A DNA stretch of 64,000 nt from Rubricoccus sp963708165 (lineage in GTDB: Bacteria; Bacteroidota; Rhodothermia; Rhodothermales; Rubricoccaceae). Shown here piece by piece: positions 56,581 through 64,000 of the stretch. Numbering within the stretch: the stretch's first letter is position 1; every line of letters starts with the position of its first letter. The stretch is taken from assembly GCA_963708165.1 (NCBI GenBank), contig OY970187.1, positions 310,001 to 374,000 on the forward strand. The letters run 5' to 3'. Made by a program: the position numbers and the translations under genes. The notes below the pieces were generated by a model that worked only from the letters and a program-made list of their open reading frames with translations, was not told the DNA's origin and made no database searches.

Positions 56581-56726
56581 GGCGGGTCGGGAGAGGGGCG
56601 GCCCAAAGGTACGGCGGCGCGGGCCCGCGCATGGGCATCTGGCGAAGACGCGCTGGGCGGTTGCGGCTCTCGCCAGAGGCGGGCTAGTTTCGACGCGCTG
56701 CCAGGGGCCCCGCCCCGGCAGCTTTT

Positions 56727-56800
56727 CGGGTAGTGGCGCAGCCAGGTAGCGCACCAAGCTGGGGGCTTGGGGGTCGTCGGTTCAAATCCGGCCTACCCGA
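56727..56800 (+). tRNA. tRNA-Pro (anticodon GGG)
   Basis: A 74-nt cloverleaf: acceptor CGGGTAG with CTACCCG and discriminator A, D-arm GCGCAGCCAGGTAGCGC, anticodon stem CCAAG/CTTGG enclosing the loop CTGGGGG (anticodon GGG), variable GGGTC and T-arm with GGTTCAAATC. CCA is not encoded (CGT follows). It reads CCC/CCT proline codons. Confidence 0.97.
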
Positions 56801-56977
56801 CGTTTGGGGGATTAGAGGGCGCGGGGTGCGCGCGGGTGGCGGGACGGGCGAGAGGTGTCCGTTTCGTGTTTCCAGCTGGGCTGAGTGGTCTCGCGCTGCT
56901 CGCGGCTCTGAGAATGACGTGTTCGCGAGACCGGCGGCCTCTGGCGCCAGAGGCCAGATGCAGAGTCTTCGCGTTCC

Positions 56978-57316
56978 CTAGCCCTCCTCCGGTAGCGTGT
57001 CGCGGAGCTCGACGAGGAAATCGCGCAGGCCCTGGAGGTCTCGGCGGGTGCCGCCAGAGGCGCCGCCCTGCCGATCCTCGCGCTCTAGCACCTGACGCGC
57101 GCCTTCAATCGTGTATTTGTCGCGCTTGGTGAGATCGCGGATGCGCACGACTAGATCGAGGTCTTTCTGCGTGTAGTTGCGGTTGCCCGCCCGGTTCTTT
57201 TTGGGCTTGAGCACGTCGAACTGTGTCTCCCAGTAGCGGAGCACGTGCGGCTCCAAGCCGGTGTGCTCGGCGACTTCGCGGATGGAGTAGTAGAGCTTGC
57301 GGATGCCTGGAGGCAT
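56978..57316 (-). CDS. MerR-family transcriptional regulator
   Basis: A 112-residue regulator: KLYYSIREVAEHTGLEPHVLRYWETQFDVLKPKKNRAGNRNYTQKDLDLVVRIRDLTKRDKYTIEGARQVLE is a complete MerR DNA-binding domain, the short type common in Bacteroidota, where it ends with a brief coiled coil and no ligand domain. It is divergent from the EamA transporter gene with 65 bp between, so it may control that gene, but many members are global. A tRNA gene lies just downstream. No effector residue (for example metal-binding Cys) is present. Confidence 0.9.
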   Translation of the reverse strand: MPPGIRKLYYSIREVAEHTGLEPHVLRYWETQFDVLKPKKNRAGNRNYTQKDLDLVVRIRDLTKRDKYTIEGARQVLEREDRQGGASGGTRRDLQGLRDFLVELRDTLPEEG

Positions 57317-57381
57317 GGGCTCGGGGGTGTAGGTGAACCGGACGCAACACGGCGCGTTCGCGCGGCCCCTCTTCGCACCAC

Positions 57382-58299
57382 GTGTCCGATTCTCCCGCTG
57401 TGTCTCGCTCTCCCGGCTGGTTGGCCGAGGCGGGGCTGTTGGTTGTGGTGCTCGTCTGGGGCCTGAACTTCGCCGTCATCAAAGTACCACTGGAGGTGAT
57501 GGCGCCTTTCACGGTGAACCTCTTCCGGTTCGCGGTCGCGCTCCTCGCGCTCGGCGTGCTCCACGCATGGGACGCACGTAAGAGGCACGAGCCGTTCTGG
57601 CAGGCACTTCGCACGGCGCCTCTGGCGGTCGTCGGGCTGGGGCTCCTGGCGCACGTGGGCTACCAGACCAACTTCATCCTCGCCATCGACCTGCTCACCG
57701 CCGGGATGGGCGCGCTGCTCATGGCGACGGCGCCACTGTGGACGGCACTCATCGCGCACGCCTCTGGCGTAGATAGGCTGCGGGGCGCAGGATGGGCAGG
57801 CGTGGGGCTGGGCCTGCTCGGCGCCGGGCTCGTCATCATCGGCCGCCCGACGGACGAGGAGATCGGCGGCACGCTCTTGGGCATCGGCCTGATGCTGACC
57901 GGCGCGCTGGTGTGGGCTGTGTTTACCGTCCTCGCGAAGCCGGTCATCGCCAGAGGCGTCTCCCCCATCGGGCTCACGTTCTTCGGGCTCCTGGCGGCGT
58001 TCCCGCTTCTCTTCGTGATGGGTGCTGGGGGCGTGAGCACGGCCGAGTGGGACCGGATCGGCTGGGAGGTGTGGGCGGCGCTCGTGTTTTCGGGCGGACT
58101 CTCCATTGGCGCGGCGTACGCGATCTGGAACCTGGCCGTCCGGCAGATCGGTCCGAGCCGGACGGCGCTGTTTTCCAACCTGGTGCCGTTTGCGGGCGTG
58201 GCGGCGGGCGCACTTCTCTTGGGCGAGAGCGTGGTGCTGCTTCAGGTGGCGGGCGGCGCGCTCGTCATCGCGGGGCTGGTCGTCGTGCGGCGCTCGTGA
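57382..58299 (+). CDS. EamA/DMT-family transporter
   Basis: A 305-residue inner-membrane protein from GTG 57382 with ten predicted helices in two EamA halves: LLVVVLVWGLNFAVIKV..PFTVNLFRFAVALLAL and MLTGALVWAVFTVLAKPVI, with GPSRTALFSNLVPFAGVAAGALLLGE in the second half. It exports or imports small metabolites (amino acids, nucleotides, drugs) by family; the substrate cannot be told. Length and topology are standard and the frame is intact. Confidence 0.92.
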   Translation: MSDSPAVSRSPGWLAEAGLLVVVLVWGLNFAVIKVPLEVMAPFTVNLFRFAVALLALGVLHAWDARKRHEPFWQALRTAPLAVVGLGLLAHVGYQTNFILAIDLLTAGMGALLMATAPLWTALIAHASGVDRLRGAGWAGVGLGLLGAGLVIIGRPTDEEIGGTLLGIGLMLTGALVWAVFTVLAKPVIARGVSPIGLTFFGLLAAFPLLFVMGAGGVSTAEWDRIGWEVWAALVFSGGLSIGAAYAIWNLAVRQIGPSRTALFSNLVPFAGVAAGALLLGESVVLLQVAGGALVIAGLVVVRRS

Positions 58300-58340
58300 C
58301 GCCAGAGGCCTCTGGCGGGGCCTCTGGCGGGGGAAGCTTG

Positions 58341-58643
58341 CTACCCGAAGTCCGAACGGGTCACGTCTCGCTCCTGGCGAATTACGCGCGACACAGTGAT
58401 CACGTTTTCGCCTTTGAGGTGGTAGTAGACCGTCACGCCTATCGCGTTGATGCCGAGGCTGCGAAGATCATCAGCTAGCTCGGGTCGCGGTCGTCCTATC
58501 GATGGGAAGATCTCCAGTTGCTCCAGGCCGGACGTTAATGCATCGGCATAGCGCCGCGCGGACTGTTCGCTGTGATCTCCGCGGTACTCGAACTGGCTCT
58601 TGATATCGTCGCGCGCCGCTTTGAGATAGATGATCCGAAGCAT
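58341..58643 (-). CDS. ParE/RelE-family toxin
   Basis: A 100-residue type II toxin, MLRIIYLKAARDDIKSQFEYRGDHSEQSARRYADALTSGLEQLEIFPSIGRPRPEL, with the beta-hairpin YHLKGENVITVSRVIR near the C-terminus. The S-I-G-R-P-R and final R-V-I-R segments fit ParE-type proteins. These poison gyrase unless bound by the antitoxin, which is encoded directly upstream with a 3-bp gap. No repeat-word copies are present, unlike the surroundings. Confidence 0.88.
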   Translation of the reverse strand: MLRIIYLKAARDDIKSQFEYRGDHSEQSARRYADALTSGLEQLEIFPSIGRPRPELADDLRSLGINAIGVTVYYHLKGENVITVSRVIRQERDVTRSDFG

Positions 58644-58646
58644 CGG

Positions 58647-58928
58647 CTATGCGGTCTCGGCGCCACCACGAGCCGTATGTGCATCTCGCTCGCGTAGTGT
58701 GGCAGCGTGATCCACGAGCATCTGGGTCAATTCGCCCCGGTCCATTTCGATGGGGTCGCCACTTTTCATGCCCTCCTGAATCAAATCTTGCAAGTGAGCC
58801 AGCTTCGCGTCCTGCTCCTGAGATAGACGCAGCGCCTCGCGAACGACCTCGGAAACGGAGTTATACCGGCCCGATTCGACTTTAGAGCGCGCGTAGTTCT
58901 CAAGTTGCGGCGTGAGGGAGACGTTCAT
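58647..58928 (-). CDS. ParD-family antitoxin
   Basis: A 93-residue antitoxin, MNVSLTPQLENYARSKVESGRYNSVSEVVREALRLSQEQDAKLAHLQDLIQEGMKSGDPIEMD. The N-terminal ribbon-helix-helix (N-V-S-L-T-P-x-L and Y-N-S-x-S-E-V-V-R-E-A-L-R) is the ParD/CC2985 DNA-binding domain; the C-terminus wraps the toxin. It is first in the pair and would repress its own promoter. No CCTCTGGCG word occurs in the module. Confidence 0.9.
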   Translation of the reverse strand: MNVSLTPQLENYARSKVESGRYNSVSEVVREALRLSQEQDAKLAHLQDLIQEGMKSGDPIEMDRGELTQMLVDHAATLRERDAHTARGGAETA

Positions 58929-59025
58929 AGCGGCAGGGGTCTGTGTGGCTCAGAATAGAGAAACGCCACCCCAATAACAATCATTGCTATCCTGATTCTC
59001 GCCAGAGGCTTCTGGCGCCAGAGGC

Positions 59026-59313
59026 TCAAGGCGGGGAGAGATCGCGCCAACCGGGGTTGGACGCGTTGATGAGCGCCACCTTTTTCTCGCGCCTCCAGCC
59101 TTTGAGTTGTCGCTCGCGCTGCACGGCTTCTCGAGCTTCGCGGTGCTCCTCCACATAGATCAGGCGGTCCATGTCGTACCGCTTTGTAAAGGCCTCTGGA
59201 TACGTGCCTGCGCGGTGCTTCGCGAGCCGCACCTCCACCTCGCTCGTCATGCGGATGTAGAGCGTTCCCGAGCGGTTGGTCAGGATGTAGACGTGATAGA
59301 TCTTGCCAGGCAT
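59026..59313 (-). CDS. GIY-YIG-like protein with altered second motif
   Basis: A 95-residue protein of the UPF0213/YhbQ type: KIYHVYILTNRSGTLYIRMTSEVEVRLAKHRAGTYPEAFTKRYDMDRLIYVEEHREAREAVQRERQLKGWRREKKVALINASNPGWRDL. The Y-I-L, H-x-x-G, F-T-K-R-Y, R-E-R-Q-L-K-x-W-R-R and N-P-x-W-x-D-L motifs are all present. But the second half of GIY-YIG reads YIR (CGC codon) instead of YIG, so catalysis may be lost. The TGA stop overlaps the repeat word. Confidence 0.85.
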   Translation of the reverse strand: MPGKIYHVYILTNRSGTLYIRMTSEVEVRLAKHRAGTYPEAFTKRYDMDRLIYVEEHREAREAVQRERQLKGWRREKKVALINASNPGWRDLSPP

Positions 59314-59396
59314 GGTGCGCCAGAGGCCTCTGGCGAGACTGGACGTCTAGAGTACACAACGTCCAACGCACCACTTTCCCTCCGCCACCCCATTCA

Positions 59397-59522
59397 TGTC
59401 ATCCTGAGCAAGCGAAGTGCGCCGAAGGATCTCTGCCGAGGGTGGCGCTCCGTCCGACGCTCTCGCCTCTGGCGGGGGAAACCATCGCACCAGAGATCCC
59501 TCGACTACGCTCGGGATGACAC
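59397..59522. repeat. TGTCATCCTGAGC-type dispersed repeat, copy 1
   Basis: TGTCATCCTGAGCAAGCGAAG at the left (start 59397) and CTACGCTCGGGATGACA at the right are imperfect inverted ends of a 126-bp unit with AAGGATCTCTGCCGAG and AGAGATCCCTCGAC inside. A repeat-word copy lies in the middle (about 59466). The element resembles dispersed repeats of this type in many genomes. Confidence 0.75.
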
Positions 59523-59583
59523 GTAGGGAAGGGAAACACGTGCCTCTGGCGCCAGAGGCTCTATGATTCAGAGGCATCCAGCG

Positions 59584-59722
59584 TGTCATGCTGCGCAAGC
59601 GAAGCGCGTCGAAAGATCTCTGCCGAGCGCGGTCCTCTGTCCAGCGCTCTCGCCTCTGGCGGGAGAAACCGTCTCACCAGAGATCCTTCGACTGCGGCCT
59701 ACGGCCTCCGCTCAGGATGACA
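59584..59722. repeat. TGTCATCCTGAGC-type dispersed repeat, copy 2
   Basis: A second unit in the same orientation, 61 bp after copy 1, with TGTCATGCTGCGCAAGCGAAG and GCTCAGGATGACA as ends. It is 139 bp long; the extra length is a GCGGCCTACGGCCTCC hairpin-like insert near the right end. It carries a CCTCTGGCG copy at the equivalent internal position, so the two copies share an ancestor that already had it. Confidence 0.75.
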
Positions 59723-59767
59723 CGGGTAGTGGCCCCGAGCCAACGCTCAGGCCTCTGCCGCCAGAGG

Positions 59768-60643
59768 CTACTCGATCTCGAAGCGCAGAATGCGGTCGGT
59801 CGCGGTCGCGAACAGGACGCCCTCTCGGCCGAAGGCGACGTTGGACACGACCTGCTCCACGGGAACGTGCTGCTTTACGGACCCATCGGGCGCGAAGACG
59901 ACGATCCCGGCGGGGGCCGACGAGACGATGTCGCCATCGGGAGCCACTTTGAGACCGTCGGGCGAGCCGTCGCCGGAGGGGAGATCGCTGGCGCGAGCCA
60001 GGACGCGTCCCTCGCGGAACAGGCCGTCATCGGCCACGGAAAACGTGTGCCAGAGGCCGTCTTTGGTGCTGGATACGTAGGCGGTCTCGCCATCGGGGCT
60101 GAACCCGATTCCGTTCGGGTCCTCCACCTCGGCGGTCGCCAGCACGACGGAGCCGGTCATGGGATCGGTGAGGTACACGCCTCGCTCGCAGATCGCGCGG
60201 CGCGGGTCGTCCACGCCTTCGTCCAGCCCGTAGGCGGGGTCGGTGAAGTAGAGCGCGCCCGAGGCGTGCTGGGTCACGTCGTTGGGACTGTTGAGCCGCA
60301 GGCCGCGGTAGCGGAGCGCCAGAGGCCGCTTGGTCCACCGCTCCTCGTTGAGCGCGAAGACGCCTCGCTCGCCGTGCGAGCACAGGACGATCTGCCCGTC
60401 GGCGTCGAGGTGCAGACCGTTCGAGCCGTGCTCCATGCCTGGAGGGTGCGGCCCGGTGTAGCCCGAGGGCCTCAGAAAGACGCTGCGGGTCCACTCCCCC
60501 TCGGCCTCTGGCGGCGCGAGGTGGTAGATGGTGTTGGCCTTGGTGTCCGAGAACAGGAGGCCGCCGAGGCGTTCGACCCAGAGGGGGCCTTCGGCCCACC
60601 GGAGACCGGTCGTGAGCGTGCGGGGGGAAGGGGCGAGCGTCAT
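59768..60643 (-). CDS. SMP-30/gluconolactonase-like protein
   Basis: A 291-residue beta-propeller hydrolase from ATG 60643 (MTLAPSPRTLTTGLRWAEGPLW). Family marks: EGPLW (metal-binding Glu), HGSNGLHLDADGQIVLCSHGERG, NSPNDVTQHASGALYFTDPAYGL (N-D and D ligands), EDPNGIGFSPDGETAYVSST and SPDGLKVAPDGDIV. It probably hydrolyses a sugar lactone, with gluconolactone the usual candidate. No signal peptide is visible, so it is cytosolic. The TAG stop overlaps the repeat word. Confidence 0.9.
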   Translation of the reverse strand: MTLAPSPRTLTTGLRWAEGPLWVERLGGLLFSDTKANTIYHLAPPEAEGEWTRSVFLRPSGYTGPHPPGMEHGSNGLHLDADGQIVLCSHGERGVFALNEERWTKRPLALRYRGLRLNSPNDVTQHASGALYFTDPAYGLDEGVDDPRRAICERGVYLTDPMTGSVVLATAEVEDPNGIGFSPDGETAYVSSTKDGLWHTFSVADDGLFREGRVLARASDLPSGDGSPDGLKVAPDGDIVSSAPAGIVVFAPDGSVKQHVPVEQVVSNVAFGREGVLFATATDRILRFEIE

Positions 60644-60809
60644 GGGAAGAGCTAAGAAAGGACGGGCAGCGTTCTCCCGGCCGTACTGACTCCCGCCTTC
60701 GAAGTTCGTGGCGGGGTCTCCGCGCACGGCAACAGGCCTCTGGCGCCAGAGGCTGACGGGAACGTGTCAGCCGCAAGAGGTACTCTATCCGCAACGAGCC
60801 GCACGACCG

Positions 60810-61022
60810 ATGCAACAGAGAACTCCAAAACAAGCCGTCCTCCACTTTTTGGACGGCTTGCCCGAAGACGTCACGTTCGATGACATCCACTACGGCGTCT
60901 ACGTCCTCTGGAAGATTGACCAGGGCCTGCACGATGCCGAATCAGGGCAGACGGTCCCACGCGAGGAGGCGAAGGCGTGGATCGCGATGCGATTCGGACA
61001 CGCCTCTGGCGCCGGAGGTTGA
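60810..61022 (+). CDS. Orphan antitoxin-like protein
   Basis: A 70-residue protein from ATG 60810: VLHFLDGLPEDVTFDDIHYGVYVLWKIDQGLHDAESGQTVPREEAKAWIAMRFG. The L-P-E-D-x-T-F-D-D-I, I-x-x-G-L-x-D-x-E-x-G and E-E-x-K segments match the small antitoxin family usually paired with a RelE/ParE toxin just downstream. No toxin follows; an unrelated gene starts 88 bp on. It may be a solitary antitoxin or the remnant of a pair. Confidence 0.75.
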   Translation: MQQRTPKQAVLHFLDGLPEDVTFDDIHYGVYVLWKIDQGLHDAESGQTVPREEAKAWIAMRFGHASGAGG

Positions 61023-61110
61023 GGACAAACTGACTTCCTAGAACGGTATCATCTCTCCCTCTGGCGACTAGCGTCAGGACACACTGGGGGGAGGACTGAA
61101 TCGGAATGAA

Positions 61111-61884
61111 ATGAGTGACAAACGAAACTGGCTCGGACCTGAAGACCTGCAGCACTCATTTGATGTGGAGCCCTTAGTCCACCAGTTCGTTCGTGATTTC
61201 GGCGGAGAGGTCATCGAAGATCTTTTGCCAAAGTCGCCAGACTTTCCAAATGCCGACTACCTGTTCCGGAAAGACGGCGTGATCGCGGAACTAAAGTGCC
61301 TTGAAGCTGACTTCGCAGCCCCCGCTGTAATACAGGAGAAAGCAGCACGCCTATACCGCACGTGGGTCAAGGAGGGATCGGTTACAGCTGCCATGCTTTG
61401 GCGCCCTGATGAACTGCCTAGAGATAAGAAGCGCAAACTCAAGGCACTCTACATGGGTCCGCTTCAGAACTCTATCAAGAAGGCCAACAGGCAGTTGAGA
61501 GAGACAGCTACGCACTTCAAGATGAACGAAGCGCGCAAGCTTCTGCTCATAGCAAACGATGGACTGTTCTCGATGGAGACGCTTCCCATCATTGGATATT
61601 TGGCCGATATCCTGCAACGTGGCACCTATTCAAACATCGACGGTTTTGTTTACTTCATGGTCAACAGTTATGTCGATGTCCCAGGCGACCCGTACGCACG
61701 ACAGCTTTGGATCCCTCTTTACGACGACCGCTCGCCCGAGGACCTACCTGATTTTGTCAATCGGCTCGGAAATGAGTGGAGCAAGTTTTTTGGCCGCAAA
61801 ATCGGAGGCTGGGACGACAGCTACCAGACTGACGAAATAGATCATGTGTGGGGTGCTCGCCACATTCCACCTCCCGATAAATGA
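61111..61884 (+). CDS. Unrecognised protein with a PD-(D/E)XK-like motif
   Basis: A 257-residue soluble protein, no signal or membrane helix. The N-terminal part contains D49 in PNADYLF and then VIAELKC with E60 and K62, which fits the D...E-x-K core of PD-(D/E)XK nucleases on adjacent beta strands. The middle is basic and helical (RDKKRKLKALYMGPLQNSIKKANRQLRE), followed by hydrophobic strands (ARKLLLIAND, IDGFVYFMVNSYVDVP) and a C-terminal RLGNEWSKFFGRKIGG. I recognise no family. It has no CCTCTGGCG copy and more AT-ending codons than its neighbours, so it was likely acquired recently. A defence or nuclease role is inference only. Confidence 0.75.
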   Translation: MSDKRNWLGPEDLQHSFDVEPLVHQFVRDFGGEVIEDLLPKSPDFPNADYLFRKDGVIAELKCLEADFAAPAVIQEKAARLYRTWVKEGSVTAAMLWRPDELPRDKKRKLKALYMGPLQNSIKKANRQLRETATHFKMNEARKLLLIANDGLFSMETLPIIGYLADILQRGTYSNIDGFVYFMVNSYVDVPGDPYARQLWIPLYDDRSPEDLPDFVNRLGNEWSKFFGRKIGGWDDSYQTDEIDHVWGARHIPPPDK

Positions 61885-61927
61885 TCTGCAAGGGCGACGC
61901 TATTCCGAGGGCTTCTGGCGCCAGAGG

Positions 61928-64000
61928 CTACACCCCCACGATCTCGAACGTGGAGCCCTCCACCGGCCGCTTCGTGACCTCGATGCGGATCGGGAAGGCG
62001 TCCTTCATCTCGTCCAGGTGCGTGACGACGAGGATCGTGTCGAAGTCGTCCTGGATGGCGCGGATGGCCTCCACGAGCGCGGCGATGCCCTCCTTGTCCT
62101 GCGTCCCGAAGCCCTCGTCCACGACGAGCGTGCGGACCTGCGTCCCGGCCCGCTCGGCGAGCATCTGCGAGAGCGCGATGCGGAGCGCGAAGTTGACGCG
62201 GAAGGCCTCGCCGCCCGAGAACGTCTCGTAGGGCCGCGAGACGCCCGAGTCGTCCGTGATGCGGATGTCCAGCGTCTCCTTGGTGCCGCCGCCGGTCTTC
62301 TTGTCCTTGAGCGTTTCGAGCGCGACGCGGGTTCGGCCTCTGGCGAGACGGTCCAGGACCTCGTTGGCGCGGTTCTCGATCTCCGGCAGCGTCTCCTCGA
62401 TGATGAGGCTCGGGATGCCGTTCTTGCCAAAGGCGACGCGGAGTTGGTAGTAGAGCGCGCTCTGCGTTTTGGCCTCGCGAAGGTCGCGGCGCGTCGAGGT
62501 GAGCGCCGCGCGGTCGCGCTTGGCCCGTTCGAGGCGTTCGCGCAACGCTCCCAGCCGCGTCTGCGCCTCCGCGAGCGCCGCTTCGGACTCCCGCCTCTGG
62601 CGCTCGGCGTCGGATAGCCTCTGGCGGAGCGCGTCGCGGTCGGCCAGCCCGGCCTGGATCTGCGCGAGCGACTCGGCCTGAGCCACTCGGTCGCCAGAGG
62701 CCTTCTGGTGGTCTTCGGCCAGACCGGAGAGGCGTTCGCCGTCCACTCGGAGCGAGCGCGTGGCCTCGGCCAGCCGCGCGAGAAGTGCGGGCGCCTCCTC
62801 CACGGTTTTCATCTCGCGCTGCACCGCCTCGAACCGCTCGGCGTCGAACCCGATGGAGTCGAGCTGCTTTTGCTGCACGTCGATCCTCTGGCGGATGGGC
62901 GCGAGCGAGGCGCCAGAGGCGAGGGTTTCGCGCTTGGCAGCGAGGTCGCGCTCGGTTGCGAGCAGGCGCGAGGCCTCGGCCTCCACCCGCTCCGCGATGC
63001 CCAGCAGCTTGCGCCGCTCCTCCGCGATGCGCGGCCGCACCGCCGCCTCGGCACGGACGCGCTCGAACGCCGCGTCGTCGAACGATTCGGTTTCCAGCAC
63101 GCGCTCCACCTCCGCCGCCTCGGCGTGGACCTCGGGCAAGAACGCCGCGCCCGAGAGCAGCCCGTCCAGCCGCGATTCGTCCTCGCGCAGCGATCCCAGC
63201 CTCTGGCGCTGCTGGTCGGCCGTCTTCAGGTTCTCCTCGGCCCGCGCGAGGTCTGCGCCCGCACTCGCCAGAGGCTCGGCCTCCCCTTTGAGCGCCACGA
63301 ACCGGGCGCGCAGGCGTTGGCGCGAGTCGCCCAACTCACTCAGCTTCGCCGCCAGAGGCCTCTGGCGCTGGTCGAGCGCGGCCAGGTCGGCGTCGATCTC
63401 CGCCACGACCTGAGCGCGGTGCTCGTCGGTCAGGCGCGTGCTGCACGTCGGGCAGATCGCCTCGGCCACATCCAGCACTTTCTGGCGCTTCGCTTCGAGC
63501 GCGGCGCGCTCGCGGTCCAGCGACTTCTGCTCGGCCTCCAGCGTGCTGATCCCTTCGGTCAGCGTCTCCCCTTCCTCGCGAACGGTCTGCATCTGCTGCG
63601 CGAGCGCTGCGTGCCGCTCAGCGCCAGAGGCCAGCTCGGTCACGCGGGCGCGAAGGGCGTCCTCGCCGGTCAGCGCCGCCTCGGCCTCGCCGATCTGCTT
63701 GCGCGTCTGCGTGAGGTGCGCGCTCAGCGTCTGCCGCTCGCCGTCCAGCCGCTTTTGAAGCTCCACCAACCGCTTCTGGCGCGCGTCGCGCGTGTTCTTG
63801 AGCACCAAGCCTCTGGCGGCAGACGCCTCCATCTTTTCGGCGTGCGCGAGTTCGGCCTCGACGCGGTCCAGTTCGCTCAGCCTCTGGCGGTCGGCGTCCA
63901 GCCGCTCGCGGTCTGCGCGCAGGCCTTTCTCGCCAGAGGCTACGTCGGCTTCCAGGTCGCGGCGGGCGCGGTCCAGGTCGTGCTGCGCGTCTTTGAGTTG
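61928..64000 (-). CDS. sbcC: SbcC-type exonuclease ATPase, N-terminus outside window
   Basis: The minus-strand frame is open to the window edge, so about 690 C-terminal residues are visible. Long coiled coils flank the zinc hook CPTCST (C-x2-C, about 63440-63460), as in SbcC/Rad50, which joins two arms. The C-terminal ATPase lobe has the signature FSGGEAFRVNFALRIALSQML, Walker B VRTLVVDEGFGTQD and a His-loop (TILVVTHLDEMKD). With SbcD it trims hairpins and DNA ends. The Walker A half lies beyond position 64000. Repeat-word copies are dense in the coiled coil. The TAG stop overlaps the word. Confidence 0.93.
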   Translation of the reverse strand, partial: QLKDAQHDLDRARRDLEADVASGEKGLRADRERLDADRQRLSELDRVEAELAHAEKMEASAARGLVLKNTRDARQKRLVELQKRLDGERQTLSAHLTQTRKQIGEAEAALTGEDALRARVTELASGAERHAALAQQMQTVREEGETLTEGISTLEAEQKSLDRERAALEAKRQKVLDVAEAICPTCSTRLTDEHRAQVVAEIDADLAALDQRQRPLAAKLSELGDSRQRLRARFVALKGEAEPLASAGADLARAEENLKTADQQRQRLGSLREDESRLDGLLSGAAFLPEVHAEAAEVERVLETESFDDAAFERVRAEAAVRPRIAEERRKLLGIAERVEAEASRLLATERDLAAKRETLASGASLAPIRQRIDVQQKQLDSIGFDAERFEAVQREMKTVEEAPALLARLAEATRSLRVDGERLSGLAEDHQKASGDRVAQAESLAQIQAGLADRDALRQRLSDAERQRRESEAALAEAQTRLGALRERLERAKRDRAALTSTRRDLREAKTQSALYYQLRVAFGKNGIPSLIIEETLPEIENRANEVLDRLARGRTRVALETLKDKKTGGGTKETLDIRITDDSGVSRPYETFSGGEAFRVNFALRIALSQMLAERAGTQVRTLVVDEGFGTQDKEGIAALVEAIRAIQDDFDTILVVTHLDEMKDAFPIRIEVTKRPVEGSTFEIVGV

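Noticed and set aside
56855..56925. Possible partial TGTCATTCTGAGC-type repeat after tRNA-Pro
   Set aside because: Only one short end (TGAGAATGACG) is visible and no partner arm; too weak to annotate.

Overview
The window is high-GC DNA of a bacterial chromosome. I infer a Rhodothermota/Bacteroidota-type organism, probably Rhodothermales or Rubricoccaceae. The grounds are many lipobox lipoproteins and outer-membrane beta-barrels, a CrtB/CruF carotenoid pair, a TIGR03643-type small protein, DUF4270/DUF4382/DUF2147-like proteins and a polyphosphate glucokinase. Species cannot be fixed from the sequence alone. Nearly all genes are chromosomal housekeeping or envelope genes in short operons on both strands; there is no rRNA, one tRNA and no CRISPR array.

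The dominant feature is a short iterated word, CCTCTGGCG (reverse CGCCAGAGG), at about 5 copies per kb in both orientations, inside and between genes. It is stop-free in all six frames, often starts on the last base of a stop codon, and often occurs as the 18-bp palindrome GCCTCTGGCGCCAGAGGC downstream of genes. In this it resembles uptake sequences (DUS/USS) or cyanobacterial HIP1. It is absent from DNA that looks recently acquired and rare in the very conserved dnaK.

Layout. 0-5.5 kb: DUF4434 and AGE-type sugar genes, a broken second copy of the aspS 5' end, a TIGR03643 protein, aspS (frameshifted) and small envelope genes. 5.5-10 kb: carotenoid genes crtB and cruF, a WbqC-like gene, and a polyhydroxyalkanoate cluster (PhaR-type regulator and two phasins). 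10-16 kb: envelope proteins, including a lipoprotein and its decayed tandem paralogue. 16-19 kb: pgsA and dnaK. 19-21.1 kb: Na/Pi cotransporter and PhoU protein behind a Pho-box-like repeat. 21-26 kb: a very large surface protein and an NHL-type lipoprotein, both interrupted. 26-31 kb: purD, a D15-type barrel, a flippase-like membrane protein and a glycosyltransferase.

31.1-34 kb is a degraded accessory island: a cassette-like gene with inverted repeats, an IS110 relic, a flavoprotein monooxygenase relic and palindromes. 34-46 kb: metG, two tandem FKBP isomerases, a BlaI/BlaR1 pair with a clear promoter, DUF4382 and TonB-domain lipoproteins, and a TPP riboswitch driving a THI5-like protein and thiC (frameshifted). 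46-53 kb: lipoproteins, DUF2147, ppgK, a CrtC/AttH-like lipoprotein, an AraC regulator (frameshifted) and a DUF5694 protein. 53-57 kb: a rodZ-ligA-small gene operon, tRNA-Pro and a MerR regulator. 57-64 kb: an EamA transporter, parDE, a GIY-YIG-like protein, REP-type repeats, SMP-30, an orphan antitoxin-like gene, an unplaced PD-(D/E)XK-like gene and the C-terminal part of sbcC.

Single-base frameshifts interrupt several otherwise well-conserved genes (aspS, thiC, the AraC gene, the giant surface protein). aspS is essential, so assembly indels are a serious alternative to real mutation and should be checked before these are called pseudogenes.
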